Shown here piece after piece: positions 17,716-25,861 of a stretch of DNA of 64,000 bases. Source of the stretch: Pseudarthrobacter albicanus. GTDB lineage: Bacteria; Actinomycetota; Actinomycetes; Actinomycetales; Micrococcaceae. Within the stretch, counting starts at the first letter, position 1. Each line of letters begins with the position of its first letter. The notes beneath the pieces were generated by a model that saw only the letters and a program-made list of their open reading frames with translations, was not told the origin of the DNA and ran no database searches. The position numbers were made by a program, and so were the translations under genes. The stretch spans positions 1 through 64,000 of the forward strand of contig NZ_JAGPOT010000013.1 of the NCBI RefSeq assembly GCF_018224015.1, written 5' to 3'.

Positions 17716-19603
17716 ATAACTTTCCATAGAATTTGAGCTCGCCGGAGGCAAGCAGTTCCGCATCCTCGACCTGCCAGGTGTGCCCATCCACGGTGCGGAC
17801 CTGGAAGTAGTTGAAGCGGTCAGCCGAGTAGATGATCCGGCCCGCGGCATGGGCGGCCCGGAGAAATCCGGTGTCCTCACCGACCGCGACGTGCTGGAAC
17901 GGGTGGGCGGTGAAGACCTCCCTGCGGGCCATGATGGTCGGCCCCATCACGAAGTCGGTAAAGCGGTGCTCCCTGGCCGCGAACCGCAGGATCGCGGCAT
18001 TCGAGGTCTCCAGGTGCATATAGTGCGCCTGCTTCCCCACGACGTCGGCGCCTGAGTAGGACAGCGCATGAAGCTGGTCACTGAGGTAGTGCGGCCCGTA
18101 GTGGTCGTCGTCGTCCATCTTGGTCAGGACCTGCCCGCTGGCCGCGGCGGCGCATCTGTTCAGGCACTCCCCCAGCGAGACCTCCCGCGTTGCCTCCAGA
18201 AGCACCACGTTCCGGAGCCCGAACTCCTCGGAGAGTTCAGCCAACCGTTCGGTGGAGAGCCGGAAGCCGTGAGTGAGCAGCACCAATTCGGGATCAACGC
18301 CGCGCTGTCCGGCCAGTGTGCGGAAGACCCGTTCCAGGTTCTGCGGCCTGATGGTGGGCAGCAGCACCGAGACTGACGGCCGCGTGACGCCCCTGGCACT
18401 TCCCGGCACAGCGTGTTGCAGCACCGTCTCTGCCCGGTGGGCATAGGTGTGGGCAGCCCAGATGCTGCGTTGGGCCAGGTGCGCCGTGCGGTCGTTCAGC
18501 TCCGGGTTGGAAACCAGGGCCCGGGTCAGGTGCTCGGCTTCCTTGCGGGTGGCGGCCACGGGGACCGCTTCCGGGCTGAAGAACTGTTCCATGGCCTGGC
18601 TCGGGGCTGTCACCACAGGTGTTCCGGAGGCTGAGATTTCAAAGATGCGCCGGGCACACATGCTGGGCGAGTCCACGACGGAGTTGACGTTGAGGAAGAC
18701 CCTGTAGGCCTTGTAGGCGGAAAGCGCCTGCGGATAGCTCAGCGAGCCGACCACTCGTGCGTCCAGCGGCGCCGGGAACTGGTACTCGGCCTTGCCGCCC
18801 AACTGGCGCGAGAAGATCTCCAGCCCCGTGTTCATCCTGGCTGACGCATCCAGGGCGCCACCGAGCACGAGGTCCATCTGGGCGCGCCGCTCGGGATACT
18901 TGTGGGCAAAGTACATTCCGGCGAAGGCAATATCCCTGCTGTGCCGGCCGTGCCCCGGCCTCACCGGGTTATGGATCGCCGGCTGGGCCGCGAAGGGAAG
19001 CACAGCGACGCGCTGATGCCCGAGATCCACTTGGTACTGCGCAATACGGCCGGAATCGGAGGTGAAGACCTGATCGAACAGCTGTGCTGCGGGCAGGAAG
19101 TCATCATAGTGGGGCGGATCCTCTTTGTTCCAGAAGACCGTGGGGATGCCCTGCTGCCGGCACCATTGGACCAGCTCGCGGAATTCCGTACTTGGGCCGT
19201 GCGGTCCTGCGAGTTTTCCTCGCCACAGTCCGCCGTTTCCGGACCAGGCCGACTCGACAAACAAGAGATCAACGCCGTCGGATTCCAGGTCACTGCGCCA
19301 GGTGTGCGGGTGGACCGGGGTGGTGGACCATTCGTAGCCGAAGGCCAGCGCGGAAAAGTCATCAAGGATCACCCCGGCGCGGACGTCCGGCCTGAAAGGC
19401 TGCTGCTGCGGCAGGTTCGCCGGCACGAGCGAGAGCCGCCGCTTACGTCCGCGGCCTGCCCATGCCGCCTCCACTCCCTGGACGTTCCGGGGCGCGGCGA
19501 AGCCCTGTTCGATCCGCCGGCGTGAGCGCCACGTGTTGAACTGGGCCGGTCCGCCGGTCCGCAGATGCCAGAGCCCGGTACGGAGCTGCTGGAAACCCGC
19601 CAT
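17696..19603 (-). CDS. Two-domain glycosyltransferase (CgeB-like + GT2)
   Basis: This 635-residue protein joins two glycosyltransferases. Residues about 1-370 resemble the CgeB family of GT-B enzymes (VFWNKEDPPHYDDF, RRIFEISASGTPVVTA). Residues about 385-620 are a GT-A/GT2 domain: SVSVLLPTIRPQNLERVFRT, the metal-binding acidic cluster TKMDDDDHYGPHY, and FVMGPTIMARREVF. The start ATG 19603 shares its A with the stop TGA of the ABC ATPase gene, so translation is coupled. Two domains suggest successive or alternating sugar additions during polymer synthesis. Specificity unknown. Confidence 0.85.
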   Translation of the reverse strand: MAGFQQLRTGLWHLRTGGPAQFNTWRSRRRIEQGFAAPRNVQGVEAAWAGRGRKRRLSLVPANLPQQQPFRPDVRAGVILDDFSALAFGYEWSTTPVHPHTWRSDLESDGVDLLFVESAWSGNGGLWRGKLAGPHGPSTEFRELVQWCRQQGIPTVFWNKEDPPHYDDFLPAAQLFDQVFTSDSGRIAQYQVDLGHQRVAVLPFAAQPAIHNPVRPGHGRHSRDIAFAGMYFAHKYPERRAQMDLVLGGALDASARMNTGLEIFSRQLGGKAEYQFPAPLDARVVGSLSYPQALSAYKAYRVFLNVNSVVDSPSMCARRIFEISASGTPVVTAPSQAMEQFFSPEAVPVAATRKEAEHLTRALVSNPELNDRTAHLAQRSIWAAHTYAHRAETVLQHAVPGSARGVTRPSVSVLLPTIRPQNLERVFRTLAGQRGVDPELVLLTHGFRLSTERLAELSEEFGLRNVVLLEATREVSLGECLNRCAAAASGQVLTKMDDDDHYGPHYLSDQLHALSYSGADVVGKQAHYMHLETSNAAILRFAAREHRFTDFVMGPTIMARREVFTAHPFQHVAVGEDTGFLRAAHAAGRIIYSADRFNYFQVRTVDGHTWQVEDAELLASGELKFYGKLYEHVDI

Positions 19604-20490
19604 CAGCCTCGGCTCCGGCGTGAGGACCGTCCGCGGACCTCGGTGGCCACCAGCCCGGCTTTGGCATCGTCGAGAATCTTTGTGGCTGAAATATTGTTGC
19701 CCTTGGAAAGGTGACGGGTGAAGTCCTGATAGGCCCTGATGGCTCCATCCGGGTCCCCATCCATGATGAGGTCGCCCTTGTCCAGCCAGACCGCCCGCGT
19801 GCACATGTCCTTGATGGTGTCCAGACTGTGGCTGACGAGGAAGACACAGCCGGCCTGTTCGCGCAGTTCGGCCATGCGCAGCTTGCTGCGGTCCGCAAAC
19901 TGCGCATCACCGGTATTGAGGGCCTCATCCACCAACAGGATCTCGGGGTCAACGCTGGCCGCGATCGCAAAACGCAGGCGCGATGACATGCCCGAGGAGT
20001 AGGACTTCATGGGCAGATGGATGGACTTCTCAAGTCCCGAAAGTTCCACGATGCTGCTGAACTTCGCGTCCACTTCTGCCCTGCTCATCCCCATGGCAAG
20101 GCACCCGAGGATCACGTTCTGATCGCCGGAAAGGTCCTGGACCAGGGCTGCATTAACGCCGAGCATGATGGGCGTACTGGAGGCGTACACGGCCCCCGCC
20201 GTTGGCTTGGATTGGCCGCAGATGATCTTCATGAGGGTGCTCTTGCCGGATCCGTTCCGGCCGATGATCCCCACTGACTCGCCGCGTTCAACCACCAGGG
20301 AGAGCTCGTTCAGGGCGTGGACGGTCACCATGTTGGGCTTCCTGACGGCACGGCGCAGAAAGCGGGGCCCGGCCTGTTCACCATCCACCTCATCTGCCGC
20401 AGTGGACGGAACGCGGTAGCGCATCTGGACGCTGTCCACAACCACGCAGGGATGCCCCTCGATGAAGATTTCCTGCTCAGCCGCGTCCAT
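19603..20490 (-). CDS. ABC exporter ATPase for surface polysaccharide / teichoic acid (Wzt/TagH type)
   Basis: This 295-residue protein energises export of a lipid-linked polymer. Walker A is IGRNGSGKSTLM; the signature is the Wzt/TagH-like SYSSGMSSRLRFA; Walker B is ILLVDEALNTGD; the switch His is in LVSHSLDTI. The long N-terminal lead (VVVDSVQMRYRVPST) is typical of this group. There is no large C-terminal carbohydrate-binding domain, so it is closer to TagH/RfbE short forms than to O9a-type Wzt. ATG 20490 has GGGGAGGAG four bases upstream and overlaps the permease end by 14 bases. Confidence 0.9.
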   Translation of the reverse strand: MDAAEQEIFIEGHPCVVVDSVQMRYRVPSTAADEVDGEQAGPRFLRRAVRKPNMVTVHALNELSLVVERGESVGIIGRNGSGKSTLMKIICGQSKPTAGAVYASSTPIMLGVNAALVQDLSGDQNVILGCLAMGMSRAEVDAKFSSIVELSGLEKSIHLPMKSYSSGMSSRLRFAIAASVDPEILLVDEALNTGDAQFADRSKLRMAELREQAGCVFLVSHSLDTIKDMCTRAVWLDKGDLIMDGDPDGAIRAYQDFTRHLSKGNNISATKILDDAKAGLVATEVRGRSSRRSRG

Positions 20491-21364
20491 AGGACTCCTC
20501 CCCTTTCCAGAAATAGACCAGGCCCACGGCCAGCGCCCCCAGCGCCCAGGCAGCCAGAATGGCCCAGGACTGCCACTGGGGAACCCTGGCATAAAGGACA
20601 CAGTCCCGGATGATGTCGATCACGTTGAACAAGGGGTTGAGCTTGATGGCGGTGAGCATCTCGGGATTGTTGATGAAGCGGTCATAGGTGTAGAAGATGG
20701 CGGAGCAGTACATCCAGGCCCTGGTCGCAAAGGGAAGCAGATGCGTGACGTCGTGGACCCGGGAGATAATGCGGGCAAGAATGAGACCCACTCCAAGGTT
20801 GAAAAGTGACTGCAGAAGTATGGCCGGAACGATCAATAGCCACAGCCAGGTGATCTTTTCCGCCGGCGGCAACACGACGACGATCAGCAGCATCGCCAGG
20901 AGCAGCGGCACAGCAGACAGCAATTCACGCAGGTTCGCGCCGATCGGGAGCGCCGCGCGCGGGAAGTTGAATGCCTGCACCACGGACTTGTTGCTGCGGA
21001 TGGAGCGCGCGCCGGAGGTGATGGCACCGGAGCTGAACTGGAAGACGAAGATCCCCACCACAAGGTATCCCACGAAGTTCTCGATGCCGCGGCTCGTCTT
21101 CAGCAGCAGCCCGAAAATCAAGTAATAGGTCAAGCCATTGAAGATAGGGTTCAGGATCAGCCAGGCGCTGCCGAGGCGGTCCCGGCGCGTACCGCTTTGA
21201 ACGCGGGCACGGGCATCGTAAAAAATAAACTGCCGGAAGTCCCAGAGCTGGACAAGATAGTCCAGGAAACTTGGCCGCGAACCGACACGGGTCAGCCGCC
21301 GCATATCCACGGAGAGGGGTCGTACGGCCACCGGCTCCGGGTCAATTGCACTATCTGCGGACAC
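20477..21364 (-). CDS. ABC-2 type exporter permease (Wzm/TagG type)
   Basis: This 295-residue inner-membrane protein partners the ATPase just downstream. Six hydrophobic segments are visible, including GLTYYLIFGLLL, FVGYLVVGIFVFQF, LLSAVPLLLAMLLIVVVLP, LWLLIVPAILLQSLFNLGVGL and ILAAWALGALAVGLVYFW. The N-terminal DYLVQLWDFRQFIFYDARAR and the central LNPLFNVIDIIRDCV are family features of Wzm/TagG permeases. The GTG start at 21364 overlaps the upstream TAG by one base; GAGGAG lies eight bases before. Confidence 0.9.
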   Translation of the reverse strand: MSADSAIDPEPVAVRPLSVDMRRLTRVGSRPSFLDYLVQLWDFRQFIFYDARARVQSGTRRDRLGSAWLILNPIFNGLTYYLIFGLLLKTSRGIENFVGYLVVGIFVFQFSSGAITSGARSIRSNKSVVQAFNFPRAALPIGANLRELLSAVPLLLAMLLIVVVLPPAEKITWLWLLIVPAILLQSLFNLGVGLILARIISRVHDVTHLLPFATRAWMYCSAIFYTYDRFINNPEMLTAIKLNPLFNVIDIIRDCVLYARVPQWQSWAILAAWALGALAVGLVYFWKGEESYGRG

Positions 21365-23112
21365 TACTGGTTCTCCTCATGTTCATGGTGCAGCCCGGCG
21401 TATCGGGTGGCCAGGGCGTTGGCGTTGGCCGCCCAGGTCCTCTCGGCGAGAACTGCAGCCCGCCCAGTTTGCCCCATCGATGCCCTGCGGCTCCCATTGG
21501 AGAGCAGCGCCGAGATCGTGCGTGCCAGTTCGTCTGGGGACGCGGCACGGGCCAGAAGCCCGTTGCCGCCGTCGTCTATTATCTCCCGAAGTGCGGGCAG
21601 GTCACTTCCAACCACTGGCCGCGCGCTCGCCAGTGCCTCGACCGGCTTGAGGGGCGTCACGGCACGGGTGACCTCCAGGTCCTTGCGCGGGACCACAAAC
21701 ACGTCCAGCGCCTGGTGGTAGAGGGGCGTCTGCTCCCGCGGGACACGCCCGGTGAACACCGCCCTGTCCGCAAGTCCCAGAATCCGGACCTGCTCCTGCA
21801 AGGCGGGTCCGGACACACCGTCACCGACGATCAGCAGGCGCAGCTGCGGAAATTCCGGCGCCAGGAGGGCGAAGGCCTTCACCAGGTCATCCAGGCCTTC
21901 ATACGCCACGAGGCTGCTGACCGTGCCGATGTACTGGCCCGCCTCGGGCAGCCCCAGTTCGCGGCGGGCGCTGGCGGCATCGCCCGGCTCCTCGAGGAAG
22001 GCGCCGCCCACCGCGTTCGGCACGATGACGACTTTCTCCTCGGGGATGCCCGCGGCGACAATATTGGCTTTCATGGCCTGCCCCAGCGTCACCACCACGT
22101 CGGCGTCCCGCATGACGTCGGCTTCGCGGTCCTGGAACAGCCGGTACTTTTCGCTGTCCCGGGCCCCCGGCCCCCGGGTCGCTGCCCAGGTGTCCGCCAA
22201 CTGTCCGCGGACCTCATAGACCCAGGGGATCCCCAAGGCCTCGGCCACCGCGCGGACAACCAGTCCGTTGACGAAGTGTGTCGTGGTGTGCAGGACGCTT
22301 GGCTTGAACTCCAGCGCCACGCTGAGCAGCTCTTCGGCCTGTTGCTGCAGGCGCGCATCCATCGCCGGGGCCAGCCTGACCGGGAGGAGCCGGCGGTAGC
22401 GGACACCATCCACGACGTCGCTTGCCCGCGCCAGGAACTTGCCCACCTGCACCGGGTAGGCCAGCCGGGTGACGGCAAGGACATCCCACCCCGCTTCCTG
22501 CTGCGCCACCATGATGGAGTGGGACCGCTGGGCGTAGCCGCTGGCGGTGTGGGGAAGGGAATTGGTCAGCAAATACAGGACCCGGCCGGGAACCGGGGTG
22601 AACGGCTGCCGGTCCAGCGAAGGGGCAAAACCTGCGTAGACCGCCGCCTCACCGGCAAGGCGTGCCTGCTGCCGCCGTCCTGCCGGGCCGGAGCCGTCGA
22701 GGACGGCGACGGCTCCGGTGAGGTCCCCCTCATGCCAGAGCCTGCGCGCCTGCGCGGCCTTCAGACCGGAAGCACCGCCTGCCGCGGCCAACAAGGTGTC
22801 CGAAAGCTCCGGCAGGCCGGCGGCCAGGGCGATATCAGCCAGCCGGCGGGCTTGCTCCCCCTTGGCGCCCCCGCGGACGGCAAGCTCAAGCCGGCGCTTC
22901 ACATCGGCGTCGTCGCCGTTTCCCAGCGCTGCAAGCAGCACCGGAACCGCCACGGACTTTTTAGGGAATACAGCGCACGCAAGGCGGCCAAGTGGACGGA
23001 CGACGGCGGGCAGGCGCCGCGTGGTCTGGAGGTACAGCAGGACCGGGTCGTCGGTGAGGTGCTGGCTGATGACGCCCGCGGCGAGCCGGACGTTCTTGAG
23101 GAGCTGGATCAT
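21364..23112 (-). CDS. GT4 glycosyltransferase with long N-terminal extension
   Basis: Of 582 residues, the first 170 are Ala/Leu-rich helical repeats (GEQARRLADIALAAGLPELS), perhaps a protein-interaction region. The rest is a GT-B enzyme: acceptor domain with SLPHTASGYAQRSHS and donor domain with VIVPNAVGG, YIGTVSSLVAYEGLDDLVKA and KPVEALASARPVVGSDL. It probably extends the surface polymer. It begins at ATG 23112, three bases after the preceding gene, and ends overlapping the permease start. Sugar specificity cannot be read. Confidence 0.85.
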   Translation of the reverse strand: MIQLLKNVRLAAGVISQHLTDDPVLLYLQTTRRLPAVVRPLGRLACAVFPKKSVAVPVLLAALGNGDDADVKRRLELAVRGGAKGEQARRLADIALAAGLPELSDTLLAAAGGASGLKAAQARRLWHEGDLTGAVAVLDGSGPAGRRQQARLAGEAAVYAGFAPSLDRQPFTPVPGRVLYLLTNSLPHTASGYAQRSHSIMVAQQEAGWDVLAVTRLAYPVQVGKFLARASDVVDGVRYRRLLPVRLAPAMDARLQQQAEELLSVALEFKPSVLHTTTHFVNGLVVRAVAEALGIPWVYEVRGQLADTWAATRGPGARDSEKYRLFQDREADVMRDADVVVTLGQAMKANIVAAGIPEEKVVIVPNAVGGAFLEEPGDAASARRELGLPEAGQYIGTVSSLVAYEGLDDLVKAFALLAPEFPQLRLLIVGDGVSGPALQEQVRILGLADRAVFTGRVPREQTPLYHQALDVFVVPRKDLEVTRAVTPLKPVEALASARPVVGSDLPALREIIDDGGNGLLARAASPDELARTISALLSNGSRRASMGQTGRAAVLAERTWAANANALATRYAGLHHEHEENQ

Positions 23113-23115
23113 CTG

Positions 23116-24369
23116 CTAGGAACGGGCTTCGGCGAGGAGGTCGGAAATAAGTTCCATGTAGCGGCCGGCCAGGTGTTCATATTCGGCATGCGTCTTGACC
23201 CACTGGCGGCCGTCGCCGCTCCGGACAAGGCGGCCCCGGTCTGCGGCAAGTTCACGCCACAGCGCTGCCACCGCCTCGGGGTCGCATGCCACGATGTTTC
23301 CGGCGCCGGCGTCGGCGATAATCCGGGCCGCCTCGCCCCGCACGATGGCGGTAACGTGCCGCCCAAGGGCCAACACTTCATAGGTCTTGGACGGAACGGT
23401 GGTCTCAAAGGATTTCCAGTCATCGCGCAGGGACACCAGGCAGGTGTCCGCCGACGCGTAGCGTTCCATCATTGCCGCGCCGTGAAGAGGCGCGTGGAAG
23501 GTCACCGGCGCCTTTAATTCGCGGGCGAGCTTCTCCAGCGCCGGCCGCTGGGTCCCGTGACCCACCATGTGCAGGTGCATCGAATCGCCCATCAGCGCGC
23601 TCGCCCGGATGGCCACGTCCAGCCGCTGGCTCTCGCCGTGGTTGCCCAGGTAGAGAGCTTCAAAAATGGGCTTGTCCAGATCCGGCGCGTCCATGACCGG
23701 GATGGCGTCCAGATGGACTCCGTTGCTGATGGTTGCAACATTTCGGACTCCGCGTGCCCGCAGCGTTTCAGCGAATCCTTCAGTCACCGTGACCACAAGA
23801 TCGGCCCTCTGCTGTACGAAGTCCACCACGAGTTCCACCACGCTCTTGACGCTTCCCTGGATAATCCGGGCGTCGCGGGCGAGGTCAGGCCAGGCGTCCC
23901 GCATTTCCACGATCAGCGGCACCCGCCGCAGCCTGGCCAGCAGGTAACCGGCGGCAAGGGACGGAAGGCTGGGGGCGGTGACGATGACGACGTCGGGACG
24001 GGGCCCGGCCAGTCCCACCGGGACGGACAGCAGGGCCGAAAAGCATTGGTCGATGAGGCGCCCAGCCCGTGAGTTGCCGTGCCGCAGGTACGGGACCCGG
24101 CGGACGAGCTCCGTGAACTGCCCTTTTTGCGTCTGGAAGGGGCGCCCAGCCTTCGACCGCGGCAGGACCCGCCGGCCGAACGGGTAATGCGCCACCGGCG
24201 CGATGACGTCCACGTGCCAGCCCGAGCGGGAGAATTCCTTGATCATGGCGGTCCAGCGCCGCTGGGGCGGACTCTGCTCCGGCCAGTAGGAGTGGGTCAA
24301 AAGCGAGATCCGCACGGCATCCGGACCGGACCCACCCGTGGCAGGTCCGGCAATGACTTTATCTAGCAT
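23116..24369 (-). CDS. GT4 glycosyltransferase (WbuB/WcaI-like)
   Basis: This 417-residue GT-B enzyme has an N-terminal domain opening with ISLLTHSYWPEQSPPQRRW, the pattern of WbuB-like transferases, and a donor domain with ATISNGVHLDAIP, EALYLGNHGESQRLDVAI and TTVPSKTYEVLALGRHVTA. It is the second gene of the operon, five bases after the proline-rich protein's stop. The likely role is an early sugar transfer onto the lipid carrier or growing chain. Confidence 0.85.
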   Translation of the reverse strand: MLDKVIAGPATGGSGPDAVRISLLTHSYWPEQSPPQRRWTAMIKEFSRSGWHVDVIAPVAHYPFGRRVLPRSKAGRPFQTQKGQFTELVRRVPYLRHGNSRAGRLIDQCFSALLSVPVGLAGPRPDVVIVTAPSLPSLAAGYLLARLRRVPLIVEMRDAWPDLARDARIIQGSVKSVVELVVDFVQQRADLVVTVTEGFAETLRARGVRNVATISNGVHLDAIPVMDAPDLDKPIFEALYLGNHGESQRLDVAIRASALMGDSMHLHMVGHGTQRPALEKLARELKAPVTFHAPLHGAAMMERYASADTCLVSLRDDWKSFETTVPSKTYEVLALGRHVTAIVRGEAARIIADAGAGNIVACDPEAVAALWRELAADRGRLVRSGDGRQWVKTHAEYEHLAGRYMELISDLLAEARS

Positions 24370-24374
24370 ATTTG

Positions 24375-25100
24375 TTACGACTTGCCTGACCGCGCGGCGC
24401 TGACTTTTTTCGAACCCAGGAAACGGAAATAGGCGAGGCCGATTCCCAGGAGGATGAGCACCGTCATCACCTGAACGATCAGCGGACTGCCGCTGGCAAC
24501 GGCTACCGCGGCCTGGACCTGGGACTGCACGATTGCGGGAAGTGCGACAGGCTTCAGGGCAGCCGGTTGGGGCGCCGGTGGCGAGGGCTCAGGGTTGGCC
24601 GTTGGCGCGGCCGGCTCCGTTGCCTCGGCGCTGGTCTCTTCAACGCTGGCAGGCTCAGCCGCGGGCGGCTGGACCACCGGCGCTACGGCGGGCGGGGTGA
24701 CGACGGCCGGAGCCGGGGCCTCCGGGGCCTGCGGCGGGGAGGCGTCGGCGGAGGGCAGCGGATCAACAGCGGGCGCAGGTTCCGGGGTGGGCGCCGCGGT
24801 GCCCGGCCCGGCCGGGGTCACCGGCGCGGGATCAGGGCTGACCACCGGAGTGGGATCAGGGCTGACCACCGGAGTGGGATCAGGGCTGACAACCGGGGCC
24901 GGGTCTGTCGGGGTCACGGGCACGGGCACGGGCACGGGCACGGGCACGGGCACGGGCACGGGCACAATACTGGCTGTTGCGGGACCGGGAACAACCGGAT
25001 CCTCGGCATAAGCGGCACCTGTACCGGTGAAGCCCAAAATGAGCAGCAACGCCGCCACTACGGCAGGTGCTGACCTTGATTTACGGCTGCGCGATGTCAT
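24375..25100 (-). CDS. Proline-rich, C-terminally membrane-anchored surface protein
   Basis: This 241-residue protein has a signal peptide (VVAALLLILGFTGTGAAYA) followed by about 170 residues of low-complexity Pro/Ala/Val/Glu. That region includes a run of eight Pro-Val dipeptides and three VSPDPTPV-type octapeptide repeats. A C-terminal transmembrane helix (VMTVLILLGIGLAYFRFLG) with a basic tail follows; there is no LPXTG. ATG 25100 has a GGAGGG ribosome site nine bases upstream. It heads the operon and may span the wall or tether the polymer machinery; that is inference from position and composition. Confidence 0.75.
   Translation of the reverse strand: MTSRSRKSRSAPAVVAALLLILGFTGTGAAYAEDPVVPGPATASIVPVPVPVPVPVPVPVPVTPTDPAPVVSPDPTPVVSPDPTPVVSPDPAPVTPAGPGTAAPTPEPAPAVDPLPSADASPPQAPEAPAPAVVTPPAVAPVVQPPAAEPASVEETSAEATEPAAPTANPEPSPPAPQPAALKPVALPAIVQSQVQAAVAVASGSPLIVQVMTVLILLGIGLAYFRFLGSKKVSAARSGKS
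24828..24899. repeat. Three tandem 24-bp repeats in the proline-rich gene
   Basis: The unit core GATCAGGGCTGACCACCGG recurs at 24-bp spacing three times, the third diverging at its end. It encodes the SPDPTPVV-type octapeptides, so copy number changes would keep the reading frame. Confidence 0.85.
24915..24965. repeat. (GGGCAC)n hexanucleotide microsatellite, about 8 copies
   Basis: A perfect run of the hexamer GGGCAC encodes the Pro-Val dipeptide tract on the minus strand. Slippage would lengthen or shorten the tract by whole dipeptides without a frameshift. Confidence 0.9.
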
Positions 25101-25302
25101 CGACAGTCCCTCCCCCAGGTGCAAGATAAATTCGGCTGGCGTGGTCTTGAGGCCCACGCAGACGGCGACGTCGGCAAAGCCCTAGAAATTTATGATCTTC
25201 ACAGTGTACTCGATGGTTCTGTCCAGCCCATGAATTTATACTCGTTTCCCGTCCGCACCTCCCCGGGCGGCCACCCTCCGCCGGCCGGGATAGGCTTGGA
25301 GG

Positions 25303-25809
25303 ATGCACCAGCTCCGCGCCCAGGGTTCCGTCCGTCCGCACCTCCGTATGCTGGCGGCCGCAGCCGCCGCAGGGCTTGTGCTGAGCGGCTGTTCGCCGGT
25401 GGTGGACGTCGCGCCCGCGAAGGATGCCGCCAGTGCGGCCTGCGCGCCGATGATGCTGGCCCTGCCCGACGCCATCGGCGAGGCCAGGCTGCGGAAGACG
25501 AACAGCCAGGCGACGGCGGCGTGGGGTGATCCCTCCCTCGTGGTCCTGCGCTGCGGCGTCAACGTCCCCGGACCCACCACGGACCGCTGCGTCACCGTGA
25601 ACGGCGTCGACTGGGTCATCAAGGAGGGCAGCCCGGTGTGGACGCTGACCACGTTCGGGCGCGAGCCGGCCACGGAGATCCTGATGGATCCGGACAAGAT
25701 CAGTTCGGCCACGGTGCTGGCCGATCTGGCCGTCCCCGCCGCGAAGATCGCCGCGACGCGGAACTGCGTGGGCCAGGAAGACCTGCAGAACCTGCCGACC
25801 AGCAAGTAG
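25303..25809 (+). CDS. DUF3515 family lipoprotein
   Basis: This 168-residue protein has a lipoprotein signal (MLAAAAAAGLVLSGCS, Cys acylated) and a DUF3515 body: APMMLALPDAIGEARLRKT, AAWGDPSLVVLRCGV and GVDWVIKEGSPVWTLTTFGR. The family is actinobacterial, small, extracytoplasmic and of unknown function, often found beside ddl or thiL as here (convergent with ddl). The start ATG 25303 gives a long basic N-region before the hydrophobic core; ATG 25348 (MLAAAAAAG) would be tighter. Confidence 0.88.
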   Translation: MHQLRAQGSVRPHLRMLAAAAAAGLVLSGCSPVVDVAPAKDAASAACAPMMLALPDAIGEARLRKTNSQATAAWGDPSLVVLRCGVNVPGPTTDRCVTVNGVDWVIKEGSPVWTLTTFGREPATEILMDPDKISSATVLADLAVPAAKIAATRNCVGQEDLQNLPTSK

Positions 25810-25810
25810 G

Positions 25811-25851
25811 GTCTCGACAGGCTCGACCACCGGCACCCGCTCGACCACCGG
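25811..25851. repeat. Intergenic repeat with two copies of a 13-mer
   Basis: GCTCGACCACCGG occurs at 25821-25833 and 25839-25851, preceded by GTCTCGACAG, between the convergent DUF3515 and ddl genes. Similar CTCGACnACCGG strings are, to my knowledge, common intergenic repeats in actinobacteria. Confidence 0.6.
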
Positions 25852-25861
25852 AGAAAACGCC

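Noticed and set aside
21271-23517. Long plus-strand open frame (about 750 codons) opposite the glycosyltransferases
   Set aside because: It mirrors two genes with clear motifs on the minus strand; its own translation is Gly/Arg/His-rich with no recognisable domain, as expected for an antisense frame in high-GC DNA.
24828-24965. Possible CRISPR-like tandem repeats
   Set aside because: Units are adjacent with no spacers and lie in frame inside a coding gene.
24595-25073. Plus-strand frames rich in Gly-Thr or Gly-His repeats
   Set aside because: They are the reverse reading of the GGGCAC and 24-bp repeats in the Pro-rich gene; no start signal.
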